Part shown: in pieces, positions 16,138-24,032 of the stretch
How positions within the stretch are numbered: position 1 is the stretch's first letter
How the letters are laid out: the number at the start of each line of letters is the position of its first letter
Source: Cohnella silvisoli
GTDB lineage: Bacteria > Bacillota > Bacilli > Paenibacillales > Paenibacillaceae
Length of the DNA stretch: 64,000 nucleotides
Assembly: GCF_021190915.1 (NCBI RefSeq)
Contig: NZ_JAIOAP010000027.1
Location: forward strand, 1-64,000
Reading direction: 5' to 3'
Position numbers and translations under genes: made by a program
The notes under the pieces: model-generated
Seen by the model: only the letters and a program-made list of their open reading frames with translations
What the model was told of the DNA's origin: nothing
Databases searched by the model: none

Positions 16138-17539
16138 GATTTACGATAGTATGGCCAGGGAGCCGAAGCTGTTCGTGCCGCGTGAACCGGGAAAAGTGAA
16201 TATGTACGTGTGCGGACCTACCGTATATGACTACATCCATATCGGCAATGCTCGTCCGGTCATCTTCTTCGACGTAGTCCGTCGGTATTTGGAAGCCGTC
16301 GGGCTGCAGGTCAACTACATCGTCAACTATACGGATGTAGATGACAAAATGATCCGCAAAGCCGCGGAGCTGGACATTACGGTGCCGGAGCTGGCCGAGC
16401 GTTTCATCGCCGCATTCAAGGAAGATCGGGAGGCGCTTGGTGCGCATGCTCCTTCGATTTCGCCGAGGGTGACGGAAAACATAACGGAAATCGTGGAGTT
16501 CATCCAAGGTTTGGTTGATCAAGGCTCTGCTTATGAAAGCGGCGGGGACGTTTATTTCCTTACGGGTTCGTTTCCGGAATACGGTAAATTGTCTCACAAG
16601 AACCTGGATGAACTGCAATACGGCATACGGATAGACGTCGATGAGCGCAAACGGAATCCGCAGGATTTCGTGCTGTGGAAGTCCGCGAAGCCGGGAGAAA
16701 TCCATTGGCCAAGTCCTTGGGGGAATGGCCGTCCGGGCTGGCATATCGAATGCTCCGCGATGGTGCGCAAGTATGCCGGAGACACTTTAGACATTCATGG
16801 GGGCGGCCACGATTTGCAATTTCCCCATCACGAGTGCGAGGTTGCCCAGTCCGAATCGTTGACGGGTCAGCCTCTGTCCCGTTATTGGATGCACAACGGG
16901 TTCGTGAACATTAACAATGAGAAAATGTCGAAGTCCCTCGGCAACGGCATTAACGTTCGTCAACTGCTCAAGAACACGAGCAAGCACGCCATTCGTTATT
17001 TAATGCTGGCTACCCATTACCGCAGTCCGCTTAATTTCAGCGACGAAACGATTCGCCAAGCGTTGAACAGCGTCGAACGGCTGACGATTTGCCGCGACAA
17101 CGTGAAGCATCGGCTTTCATCGGTGGCAACAGGTTCGCTCGCTCTCGCCGGCGATGAAGCGCTAAAGGAAAGGCTAGAGGAACTCCGCGCGGAATTTCAT
17201 TCGCGCATGGAGGATGACTTCAGTACTCCGGACGCGATCACGGCATGGTTCGGCCTTGTGTCCGAAGTGAACACCTACTTGCAGAAAGAAGCGGTCAGCG
17301 AATCTGATTTATTGTTGATCCTTGCTCAAATCGAGGAAATGGATGCGATTATGGGACTGCTTCCGCAACCGGTCGAAGCGGATTTGTTAGATGAAGAAGT
17401 AGACGCGCTGATCGCAGAGCGGACGGAAGCTCGCGCTGGCCGCAACTTTGCCCGGGCGGATGAAATTCGCGATTTATTGGCCGAGCTGGGAATTCTATTG
17501 GAAGACACGCCGCAAGGCATTCGTTGGAGGCGTAAATGA
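16127..17539 (+). CDS. cysS: Cysteinyl-tRNA synthetase
   Basis: CysS charges tRNA-Cys. The 470-aa product has the class I HIGH motif YIHIGNARP near residue 37, KMSKSLGNG near residue 266, and zinc-site residues (CGPTVYDY near 29, CSAM near 209 and HHECE near 234). The GTG start at 16127 follows AAGGAG at 16110-16115 within the cysE end. The tail RADEIRDLLAELGI is typical of the family. Its stop overlaps mrnC by four bases. Confidence 0.97.
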   Translation: MKLKIYDSMAREPKLFVPREPGKVNMYVCGPTVYDYIHIGNARPVIFFDVVRRYLEAVGLQVNYIVNYTDVDDKMIRKAAELDITVPELAERFIAAFKEDREALGAHAPSISPRVTENITEIVEFIQGLVDQGSAYESGGDVYFLTGSFPEYGKLSHKNLDELQYGIRIDVDERKRNPQDFVLWKSAKPGEIHWPSPWGNGRPGWHIECSAMVRKYAGDTLDIHGGGHDLQFPHHECEVAQSESLTGQPLSRYWMHNGFVNINNEKMSKSLGNGINVRQLLKNTSKHAIRYLMLATHYRSPLNFSDETIRQALNSVERLTICRDNVKHRLSSVATGSLALAGDEALKERLEELRAEFHSRMEDDFSTPDAITAWFGLVSEVNTYLQKEAVSESDLLLILAQIEEMDAIMGLLPQPVEADLLDEEVDALIAERTEARAGRNFARADEIRDLLAELGILLEDTPQGIRWRRK

Positions 17540-17964
17540 CGGAAAGGGTAAGCAAGTTTATGGACCCCGTTATTTCTCCCGTCGTACCTTTGGATGTGCC
17601 TGTGAACCAATTGTCACCGGTCGTTCTGGCTTATATTGGGGATGCCGTATTCGAAATTTACGTAAGGCAAAGGCTCGTTGCCGGGAATAGCCGCAAGCCC
17701 CATGAGCTGCATCGTGCGGCGACAAGTTATGTTTGCGCCGCGGCGCAAGCCAAGCTGCTGCAGAGCTGGATGCCGCTGCTGACGGATGAAGAAGCCGATA
17801 TCGTGCGCCGCGGACGAAATACCAAATCCGGTCAGCCTCCGAAAAACGCGGATCCCGCCGACTACCGCCATGCGACCGCTTTGGAATGTTTGGTTGGTTA
17901 CTTGTATTACCACGGACAGAAGGAGCGGTTGGAGCAATTGGTGGAGATCGCTTTCGCCGAGTGA
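17536..17964 (+). CDS. mrnC: Mini-ribonuclease III
   Basis: This enzyme is an RNase III catalytic domain without a double-stranded-RNA-binding domain; in Bacillus it matures 23S rRNA. The 142-aa product has LAYIGDAVFEIYVR near residue 30 and an acidic C-terminal active-site helix (ALECLVGYLYYHGQ). ATG 17536 overlaps the cysS stop, as in other Bacillales. Confidence 0.95.
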   Translation: MTERVSKFMDPVISPVVPLDVPVNQLSPVVLAYIGDAVFEIYVRQRLVAGNSRKPHELHRAATSYVCAAAQAKLLQSWMPLLTDEEADIVRRGRNTKSGQPPKNADPADYRHATALECLVGYLYYHGQKERLEQLVEIAFAE

Positions 17965-18035
17965 TTCAGAAAGCCTAAGTTAGGTTATCCTTATTTGAAT
18001 CGCCTGATCGCATTAAATGACAAAGGAAGATGGAT

Positions 18036-18950
18036 ATGAGCAACCGCACTTCTAAACCGCCGGGCAGCCGTCCCGTGATGCAAAGGCAAACCGCTGCGGG
18101 AGACAACAAGTTATGGGAAGAAGAAAGCTCGCTCAAGGGCGAGGAAGAGTACTTAGCGGGTAAACATCCCGTCCTGGAAGCTATGAAGGCAGGGCGTTCG
18201 ATCAATAAAATATTTATGTCCAATCAGGCTCAGCGCCACCTTGTTCAGCCGATCATGGAGGAAGCCAAAGCCCGCGGCATCGTCGTCCAACAAGTGGACA
18301 AGAGCAAGCTGGATCGGCTTGTTCCCGACATCCAGCATCAGGGCGTAGTCGCCCAGGCAGCCGCTGTTGCTTATGCGGAAGTGGACGATTTGCTCGCCCG
18401 CGCCGCCGAACGAGGCGAAGCTCCGCTTATTGTCCTCCTCGACGAATTGGAGGATCCGCACAATCTCGGCTCCGTTCTTCGTACCGCTGATTGCACCGGA
18501 GTGCACGGCGTTATCGTTCCAAAGCGCAGAAGCGCGGGACTGACCGCCATCGTCGCCAAAACTTCCGCGGGGGCCGTGGAATACGTTCCCGTGGCGCGCG
18601 TGGCTAACTTGGTGCAGACGATGGAGAAGCTTAAAGCGGCCGGCTTATGGATTGCCGGTGCTGACGCGGGGGCCAAGGAAGGCTTTTACGATACGAATCT
18701 CACCGGTCCGCTTGCGATCGTCATTGGCAACGAAGGCCAGGGGCTATCGAGGCTGGTGCGCGAAAGATGCGATTTCATCCTCTCGCTGCCGATGGCCGGT
18801 CAAATCAATTCCTTGAACGCTTCCGTAGCGGCAGGGGTAATCTTGTACGAGGTCGTGCGTCAACGACAGCAAGCTCTAAAGAAAAGCGGTACGTCTAAGG
18901 CAGTCCCGATTTCGGCGGATCATGCGGGAGACGTAAATGTTTCAACGTGA
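18036..18950 (+). CDS. rlmB: 23S rRNA (guanosine-2'-O-)-methyltransferase RlmB
   Basis: This is a SpoU-family 2'-O-methyltransferase. In the 304-aa product a basic, poorly conserved tail of about 40 residues precedes the substrate-binding domain (LAGKHPVLEAM). The SPOUT core follows, with ELEDPHNLGSVLRTAD, IVIGNEGQGLSRLV and LPMAGQINSLNAS, the three family motifs. The start is ATG 18036, seven bases from AAGGAAG; the ATG at 18030 is adjacent to that site. The end overlaps the next gene by 14 bases. Confidence 0.95.
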   Translation: MSNRTSKPPGSRPVMQRQTAAGDNKLWEEESSLKGEEEYLAGKHPVLEAMKAGRSINKIFMSNQAQRHLVQPIMEEAKARGIVVQQVDKSKLDRLVPDIQHQGVVAQAAAVAYAEVDDLLARAAERGEAPLIVLLDELEDPHNLGSVLRTADCTGVHGVIVPKRRSAGLTAIVAKTSAGAVEYVPVARVANLVQTMEKLKAAGLWIAGADAGAKEGFYDTNLTGPLAIVIGNEGQGLSRLVRERCDFILSLPMAGQINSLNASVAAGVILYEVVRQRQQALKKSGTSKAVPISADHAGDVNVST

Positions 18951-19467
18951 AGACGTCTTGTTAGTGGACGGCTACAATATGATCGGGGCTTGGCCGGAGC
19001 TCGCTCTTCTTAAGCAAGAGAAACTTGAAAATGCGCGCGATCGTCTATTGGACATGCTCTCCGATTATCAGAGTTACGCGGGCTTGACCGTTATTGTCGT
19101 ATTCGATGCTTTTCGCGTGCCGGGAGCGGGAGCGGAATATCGGCACCAACGCCTGCAAGTCGTATACACGCGCGAGCGGGAGACTGCCGATGAGTGCATC
19201 GAGCGCTTAGTCGGAGATTGGATTTCGGTGCGTCGGAATATTTATGTCGCAACGTCGGACCAGGTCGAGCAGCATGTAGCTTTCGGACGCGGCGCGTTGC
19301 GTGTTACGGCGCGTGAACTGAGGCTGGAAGTGCGGCAGAGCCGCACCGATATTCAGAAGGCGATTAGGAAGGACGTTCCTTTAAAAAAGAACCCGCTCGA
19401 CGGAGTTCTAACGGATGAAGTACACCGCCGATTGGAACAAATGAGAAGAGGGCGCGGAGAGAAATGA
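18937..19467 (+). CDS. rae1: NYN-domain ribosome-associated endoribonuclease (YacP/Rae1)
   Basis: This PIN-like NYN-domain RNase cleaves mRNA in the ribosomal A site in B. subtilis. The 176-aa product opens with the acidic-site strand LLVDGYNMIGAW. VVFDAF and ATSDQVEQ follow in the usual positions, and the C-terminus is basic. The ATG 18937 start overlaps rlmB, which indicates coupled translation. It sits directly upstream of sigH as in Bacillus. Confidence 0.92.
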   Translation: MFQREDVLLVDGYNMIGAWPELALLKQEKLENARDRLLDMLSDYQSYAGLTVIVVFDAFRVPGAGAEYRHQRLQVVYTRERETADECIERLVGDWISVRRNIYVATSDQVEQHVAFGRGALRVTARELRLEVRQSRTDIQKAIRKDVPLKKNPLDGVLTDEVHRRLEQMRRGRGEK

Positions 19468-19531
19468 ACGAATTGTGGTTTTTATTTACAATTTTACCAC
19501 GGGGGATGAGTGGCTAATAACGGTAAATACA

Positions 19532-19560
19532 TTGACGCTATGGGCTAGATCAAGTATATT
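19532..19560 (+). promoter_or_regulatory. Sigma-A promoter of sigH
   Basis: TTGACG (19532-19537), a 17-bp spacer and TATATT (19555-19560) lie about 60 bases upstream of the sigH start. A short dyad GTGGT/ACCAC near 19472-19499 lies upstream and could be a regulator site, though nothing identifies the protein. Confidence 0.78.
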
Positions 19561-19618
19561 GGTTATAGTTTGGTAGACTAAGAGATTCCAGTATACCATG
19601 CAGACCGGAGGGATGTTC

Positions 19619-20272
19619 GTGAGCGTCGACTTGGAGAGGCTGGCAACACGTGAGTACGACTTCAAGGCCGACGAGGACATCGTGGAATTCGTTCGATTGG
19701 GCGATAGCGAAGCGTTGGAGTACCTCATTCATAAGTATCGCAATTTCGTGCGGGCGAAAGCACGCTCTTACTTTTTGATAGGTGCAGAACGAGAAGATAT
19801 CGTGCAAGAAGGAATGATCGGCTTATATAAGGCGATTCGCGACTTCAAGGGCGACAAGTTGGCCTCGTTTAAGGCATTTGCTGAATTGTGCATTACCCGT
19901 CAGATCATCACCGCGATTAAGACCGCCACCCGCCAGAAGCATATTCCCCTTAATTCTTATGTCTCGTTGGACAAGCCCATATACGATGAAGATTCAGATC
20001 GAACGTTGCTAGATGTCATTTGCGGTTCGAGAGTATGCGATCCCGAGGAAATGATTATTAACCAAGAGGAATTTTACGGCCTCGAGGATAAGATGTCGGA
20101 AATCCTTAGTGATTTGGAGCGCAAGGTGCTTATGCTCTATTTGGACGGACGCTCTTATCAGGAAATTGCCGTTGACCTTGATAGGCACGTGAAATCTATC
20201 GACAACGCCTTGCAGCGAGTCAAGCGCAAGCTGGAGAGATACCTCGAAGTTCGCGATCTTGGCAATTTGTGA
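19619..20272 (+). CDS. sigH: RNA polymerase sigma-H factor
   Basis: This sigma factor drives transition-state and early sporulation genes. The 217-aa product shows region 2 (NFVRAKARSYFLIGAEREDIVQ) and region 4 (LYLDGRSYQEIAVDLDRHVKSIDNAL). The start is the GTG at 19619, six bases after GGAGGG (19607-19612), giving SVDLERLATREYDF as the N-terminus. The ATG codons at 19598 and 19613 lie before or against that site. A strong terminator follows at 20411. Confidence 0.96.
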   Translation: MSVDLERLATREYDFKADEDIVEFVRLGDSEALEYLIHKYRNFVRAKARSYFLIGAEREDIVQEGMIGLYKAIRDFKGDKLASFKAFAELCITRQIITAIKTATRQKHIPLNSYVSLDKPIYDEDSDRTLLDVICGSRVCDPEEMIINQEEFYGLEDKMSEILSDLERKVLMLYLDGRSYQEIAVDLDRHVKSIDNALQRVKRKLERYLEVRDLGNL

Positions 20273-20356
20273 GTTTAGCTATAATAACCATTATGCGAAT
20301 ATATGTTCTATTTTATAACATAGAGAGCAACTTTTCAAGCAAAAGTAAGGAGGGAA

Positions 20357-20399
20357 GGCGCATTCCTCTCCGTCTGTAGAGATCGGAGTCTCCTGCGCC
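20357..20399 (+). other. Structured leader-like hairpin between sigH and its terminator
   Basis: GGCGCA (20357-20362) pairs with TGCGCC (20394-20399), with an inner CTCCG/CGGAG helix. An AAGGAGGG Shine-Dalgarno-like sequence at 20347-20354 has no start codon after it. It could be a remnant of a former downstream gene. Function unknown. Confidence 0.4.
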
Positions 20400-20410
20400 A
20401 ACTATGATGA

Positions 20411-20450
20411 AACAACCCTCGGACGTTATCGTCCGAGGGTTGTTCTGTTT
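20411..20450 (+). terminator. Strong terminator after sigH
   Basis: AACAACCCTCGGAC (20411-20424) and GTCCGAGGGTTGTT (20431-20444) form a perfect 14-bp stem with a GTTATC loop. CTGTTTT follows. It separates sigH from the surface-protein cassette. Confidence 0.92.
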
Positions 20451-20559
20451 TAAAGCGTCCTCCTTCATCATTGTTCATCTATCTTTATTTTTATTTCAGA
20501 TGTTGTCGCTATAATTCTACAAAGATGATGGATTTACAATCAATTTGGAGAAAAGGTGA

Positions 20560-23500
20560 GTGGGCGAAAAAATGAGGATTAGACGATGTATTTCGATTTT
20601 TACGATATTGTTTTTGTTGGCGGGAATTATCCCATCTTACACGTTTGCCGGATCTCTCGACCAGTGGCAGATGCGCAGTCCATATCCTACAAGCAGCAAT
20701 CTTAATAGCATTGCTTATGGCAATGACACCTTCGTTGCCGTTGGAGACAATGGTACGATACTGACTTCGGCGGACGGAGCGTCATGGACCGACCGGACCT
20801 CCGGAACCGATAAACGGATCAGCGGTGTAATTTACGCCAACAACATCTTTGTGGCGGTTGGACAAACCGGTACGATTCTCACCTCGCCGGATGGCGTGAT
20901 GTGGACCCTTCGGACCTCCGGCACCGGAAATTCTCTTAATGCAGTGAGATATGGCAACAACACCTTTATTTCGGTAGGGGACGGCGGAACTGTATTGACC
21001 TCACCGGACAGCGAGACGTGGACGGTTCAAGGCTCCGTCACGAGTGTGACGACGAATAGCCTCCATTCAGTAAGTTACGGAAACGGCACTTTTGTAGCCG
21101 TGGGATTTTTAGGTGTTTTAATTACCTCGACTGACGGCGTGAATTGGACCCAAAGAACTTCCAATACAGTTTATCAACTCTTCGGAGTCATATATAGCAA
21201 CGGCACCTTTGTGGCGGTCGGGGATTTTAGCACCATTTTGACCTCAGGTAACGGTACGGATTGGACTGTGCGAAACTCCGGAGGCAATTATTTCACTGAA
21301 GTGAACTATATTAACAACAATTTTGTAGCGGTAAACGGGTCCGGTGACATAGTGACCTCGATAGACGGCTCGTTCTGGACCGGCCAAAATACCGGCACTG
21401 ATAAAACACTTTACGGAATCAGCTATGGAAACGGCACTTATGTGGCGGTGGGAATTAGCGGTGTGATATTGACCTCGACGAACGGTGCGGCTTGGAGCAT
21501 ACGCTCTTCCGGCACTGATAATTCCCTTGCTGGAGTCGGATATGGCAACGATACCTTCGTTGCTGTGGGTTTGAAAGACGTCCTAACATCCGCAGACGGT
21601 ATGACGTGGAAAAACCTAATACCATCGTTAGAAACAGTGGATGGTCTCAGTAAAGTAAGCTATGTTAACAACTTGTTTATAGCGACTGGCGGTTATGGAG
21701 CTTTGCTGACCTCGGCGGACGGAACGAACTGGACAGTTCGAGACACCGGCACCAATAAAAGCCTTCAGGGGGTAAGCTACGGCGAAAGCGTCTTTGTTGT
21801 GGTAGGTGAAGAGGGCACCGTATTGACCTCGACTAATGGAGAAACATGGACCGTACAAAGCTCCGTCGCAAATGTAACGACGGACTATCTCGCAGGGGTA
21901 AGCTACGGCAACGGCATCTTTGTGGCGGTGGGAGATTTCGGCACCGTGCTTTCTTCGGTTGACGGCGAAACATGGACCGCACAGGAAAGCGGCACCGACC
22001 AAATGCTCACCGATGTGAGTTACGCCAACAATACGTTCGTGGCGGTGGGAGGAGCGGGTACGATATTGACCTCTGCGGACGGGGCAACCTGGACCAACCG
22101 GAATTCCGGCACCGGAAATTGGCTTAATGGAGTCAGTTATGGCAGCAACACGTTTGTGGCGGTGGGAGAAGCGGGTACAGTAGTCTCCTCCGTTGACGGT
22201 ACGAAGTGGAGCAGCCGCTCTTATATCACTGAGAATTCACTTTACGGAGTTGTTTATGGCAAAGGCCTCTTCGTGATTGCGGAAGAGAGCGGGAAAATCA
22301 TAACCGCGAAGGCGGAGCCGACGGTTTCCTCCTATTCGCCAGTTGATGAAGCTTCAGGTATCGCGACAGGAGCCAATCTCCAGCTTATTTTCCGTGAGAA
22401 CATCTTAGCCGCAGCGGGTAAAAGCATCGTCATCAAGAAAGCGTCGGATGATAGTGTCGTGGAGACGATTGCTGCAGCCGACACAACGAAAGTCATCGTG
22501 GAAGGCCTGAAGGTCACGATCAACCCTGCTGCGGATTTGGCCTACAGCACCGCCTACTATGTGCAAATCGACGATGGTGCGTTTAAGGGCGCAGCGAACA
22601 ATGAGTGGCTGGGGATAACCGACAAGGAAACGTGGAGCTTTACGACAGCGGCAGCACCAGAACCGACGCCATCGCCAGAGCCGACACCTGCGCCGTCACC
22701 GTCCGGCACGACGCCGAGCGGAAACACGCAGACCGGCACGGATACGCAAACCGGCTTCCCGGTCATCGTCAATGGCCGATCCCAAGACGGAATCGTCACA
22801 GCGAATGTTACGACAAGCGGCGGACAAACGGTGGTCACCGCGAAAGTGAATGCCGGAAAACTGGAGGCTCTTCTTGCCCAAGAAGGGGAGCAGCCGATCA
22901 TCGTCATTCCTGTGACGCAAAATGCGGATCAAGTATCGGTGGTGCTGACAAGAGACGCAATGAAGGCGATGGAGAACAAGCGGGCCGTGCTTGAAATCCA
23001 GACGGCGCTCGGAAGCTACAAGCTGCCGGCTGCGGAAATCATGATTGATCGGCTATTAGCTCAGTTCGGACAATCCTTGGCGCTAGCGGATATTGAAGTA
23101 CGCATAACTATAGCGAGAGGATCGGCGGAGAAAGCGACTGTGCTGGAGAATGAAGCGAACAAAGGTCAATTCTCTATCGTTGTTCCCCCGGTCGACTTTG
23201 AGGTTACGATCTCGGATAAAGGAAAAACGGTGACGGTCGACAAATTCACCACGTATGTGGAACGGGAAATCGCCATACCGGATGGCGTCGATCCGAGCAC
23301 CATTACAACGGCAGTTGTATTGGATGAAGACGGAACGCTCCGTCATGTCCCGACCTACACGAAGGTACGCGACGGCAAGCACTTTGCTGTAGTCAACAGT
23401 TTGACCAACAGTACGTATTCCTTAATCGGGAATCCGAAGAAGCTGGAGGACGTCCAAGGCCATTGGGCCCGAGAAGCGGTGAACGATATGGCGTCGCGTT

Positions 23501-24030
23501 TGATTGTCCGGGGTGACGACCGCAATCGCTTCCAACCAGACGCCCAGATCAACCGCGCTGAATTTGCGGCGATTGTCGTACGTGCGCTCGGACTGGCCGG
23601 GAACGGGAACACCGCCGCTGCGGCCTTTGCCGATGTTAAATCCGGCGATTGGTATGCAGGAGCGGTTGGCCAAGCGAAGGAATACGGGCTCATCGAGGGA
23701 TACGGAGACGGAACATTCCGTCCGTTCCAGAGCTTAATGCGGCAGGAGGCAATCGTGATTGTGTCCAAAGCGATGAAGCTCGCAGGAATGGGGGATGGGC
23801 CAGTCGCGGAAGAGGCGCTGGCCGTGCTGCAGCCGTTTGCCGACAGCGGCGACGTTGCGCCTTGGGCAAAACAAGCTTTCGCGATGGCTATCGCGAAACG
23901 CGTGCTGCTCGGCGCAGGCACGAAGCTGAAGCCGCTCAGCGCCGTAACCCGCGCCGAAACGGCGGTCCTCGTACAGCGGTTGCTGTCGCATGCCGGCTTG
24001 ATTAAAAGCGGCGGCACCGGAGGAGCATGA
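20560..24030 (+). CDS. S-layer-anchored secreted protein with a 14-blade beta-propeller
   Basis: The 1156-aa product has a signal peptide (residues 1-30, YTFA cleavage) and 14 repeats of about 39 residues (49-585), each with the pattern VSYGNxTFVAVGxxGTILTSxDGxxWT. An SbsA-type Ig-like domain follows (about 588-700), then a Pro/Thr linker, a module of about 220 residues shared with the giant protein downstream, and three SLH domains (about 962-1010, 1024-1075, 1093-1150) that would bind pyruvylated cell-wall polymer. Blades 3 and 10 share an extra VT(S/N)VTT loop and blades 1 and 8 share YGNDTF, so the propeller looks like a duplicated seven-blade unit. The GTG start (20560) has GGAG 9 bases before it; ATG 20572 is possible. 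Binding target unknown. Confidence 0.88.
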   Translation: MGEKMRIRRCISIFTILFLLAGIIPSYTFAGSLDQWQMRSPYPTSSNLNSIAYGNDTFVAVGDNGTILTSADGASWTDRTSGTDKRISGVIYANNIFVAVGQTGTILTSPDGVMWTLRTSGTGNSLNAVRYGNNTFISVGDGGTVLTSPDSETWTVQGSVTSVTTNSLHSVSYGNGTFVAVGFLGVLITSTDGVNWTQRTSNTVYQLFGVIYSNGTFVAVGDFSTILTSGNGTDWTVRNSGGNYFTEVNYINNNFVAVNGSGDIVTSIDGSFWTGQNTGTDKTLYGISYGNGTYVAVGISGVILTSTNGAAWSIRSSGTDNSLAGVGYGNDTFVAVGLKDVLTSADGMTWKNLIPSLETVDGLSKVSYVNNLFIATGGYGALLTSADGTNWTVRDTGTNKSLQGVSYGESVFVVVGEEGTVLTSTNGETWTVQSSVANVTTDYLAGVSYGNGIFVAVGDFGTVLSSVDGETWTAQESGTDQMLTDVSYANNTFVAVGGAGTILTSADGATWTNRNSGTGNWLNGVSYGSNTFVAVGEAGTVVSSVDGTKWSSRSYITENSLYGVVYGKGLFVIAEESGKIITAKAEPTVSSYSPVDEASGIATGANLQLIFRENILAAAGKSIVIKKASDDSVVETIAAADTTKVIVEGLKVTINPAADLAYSTAYYVQIDDGAFKGAANNEWLGITDKETWSFTTAAAPEPTPSPEPTPAPSPSGTTPSGNTQTGTDTQTGFPVIVNGRSQDGIVTANVTTSGGQTVVTAKVNAGKLEALLAQEGEQPIIVIPVTQNADQVSVVLTRDAMKAMENKRAVLEIQTALGSYKLPAAEIMIDRLLAQFGQSLALADIEVRITIARGSAEKATVLENEANKGQFSIVVPPVDFEVTISDKGKTVTVDKFTTYVEREIAIPDGVDPSTITTAVVLDEDGTLRHVPTYTKVRDGKHFAVVNSLTNSTYSLIGNPKKLEDVQGHWAREAVNDMASRLIVRGDDRNRFQPDAQINRAEFAAIVVRALGLAGNGNTAAAAFADVKSGDWYAGAVGQAKEYGLIEGYGDGTFRPFQSLMRQEAIVIVSKAMKLAGMGDGPVAEEALAVLQPFADSGDVAPWAKQAFAMAIAKRVLLGAGTKLKPLSAVTRAETAVLVQRLLSHAGLIKSGGTGGA
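20704..22317 (+). repeat. 14 beta-propeller blade repeats (two sets of seven)
   Basis: The repeat period is about 118 bp (39 residues). The conserved tyrosine of blade 1 is codon 53 and that of blade 8 is codon 328; blades 3 and 10 are at codons 131 and 407. The shifts of 275-276 residues mark a seven-blade duplication. Blade 14 lacks its DGxxW strand, and the N-terminal WQMRS strand (from residue 36) looks able to complete it. Confidence 0.8.
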
Positions 24031-24032
24031 AG

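Noticed and set aside
22605..24005. Several overlapping frames (plus and minus) in the SLH region
   Set aside because: All are alternative frames of the first SLH gene; composition is arginine/alanine-rich with no domain.
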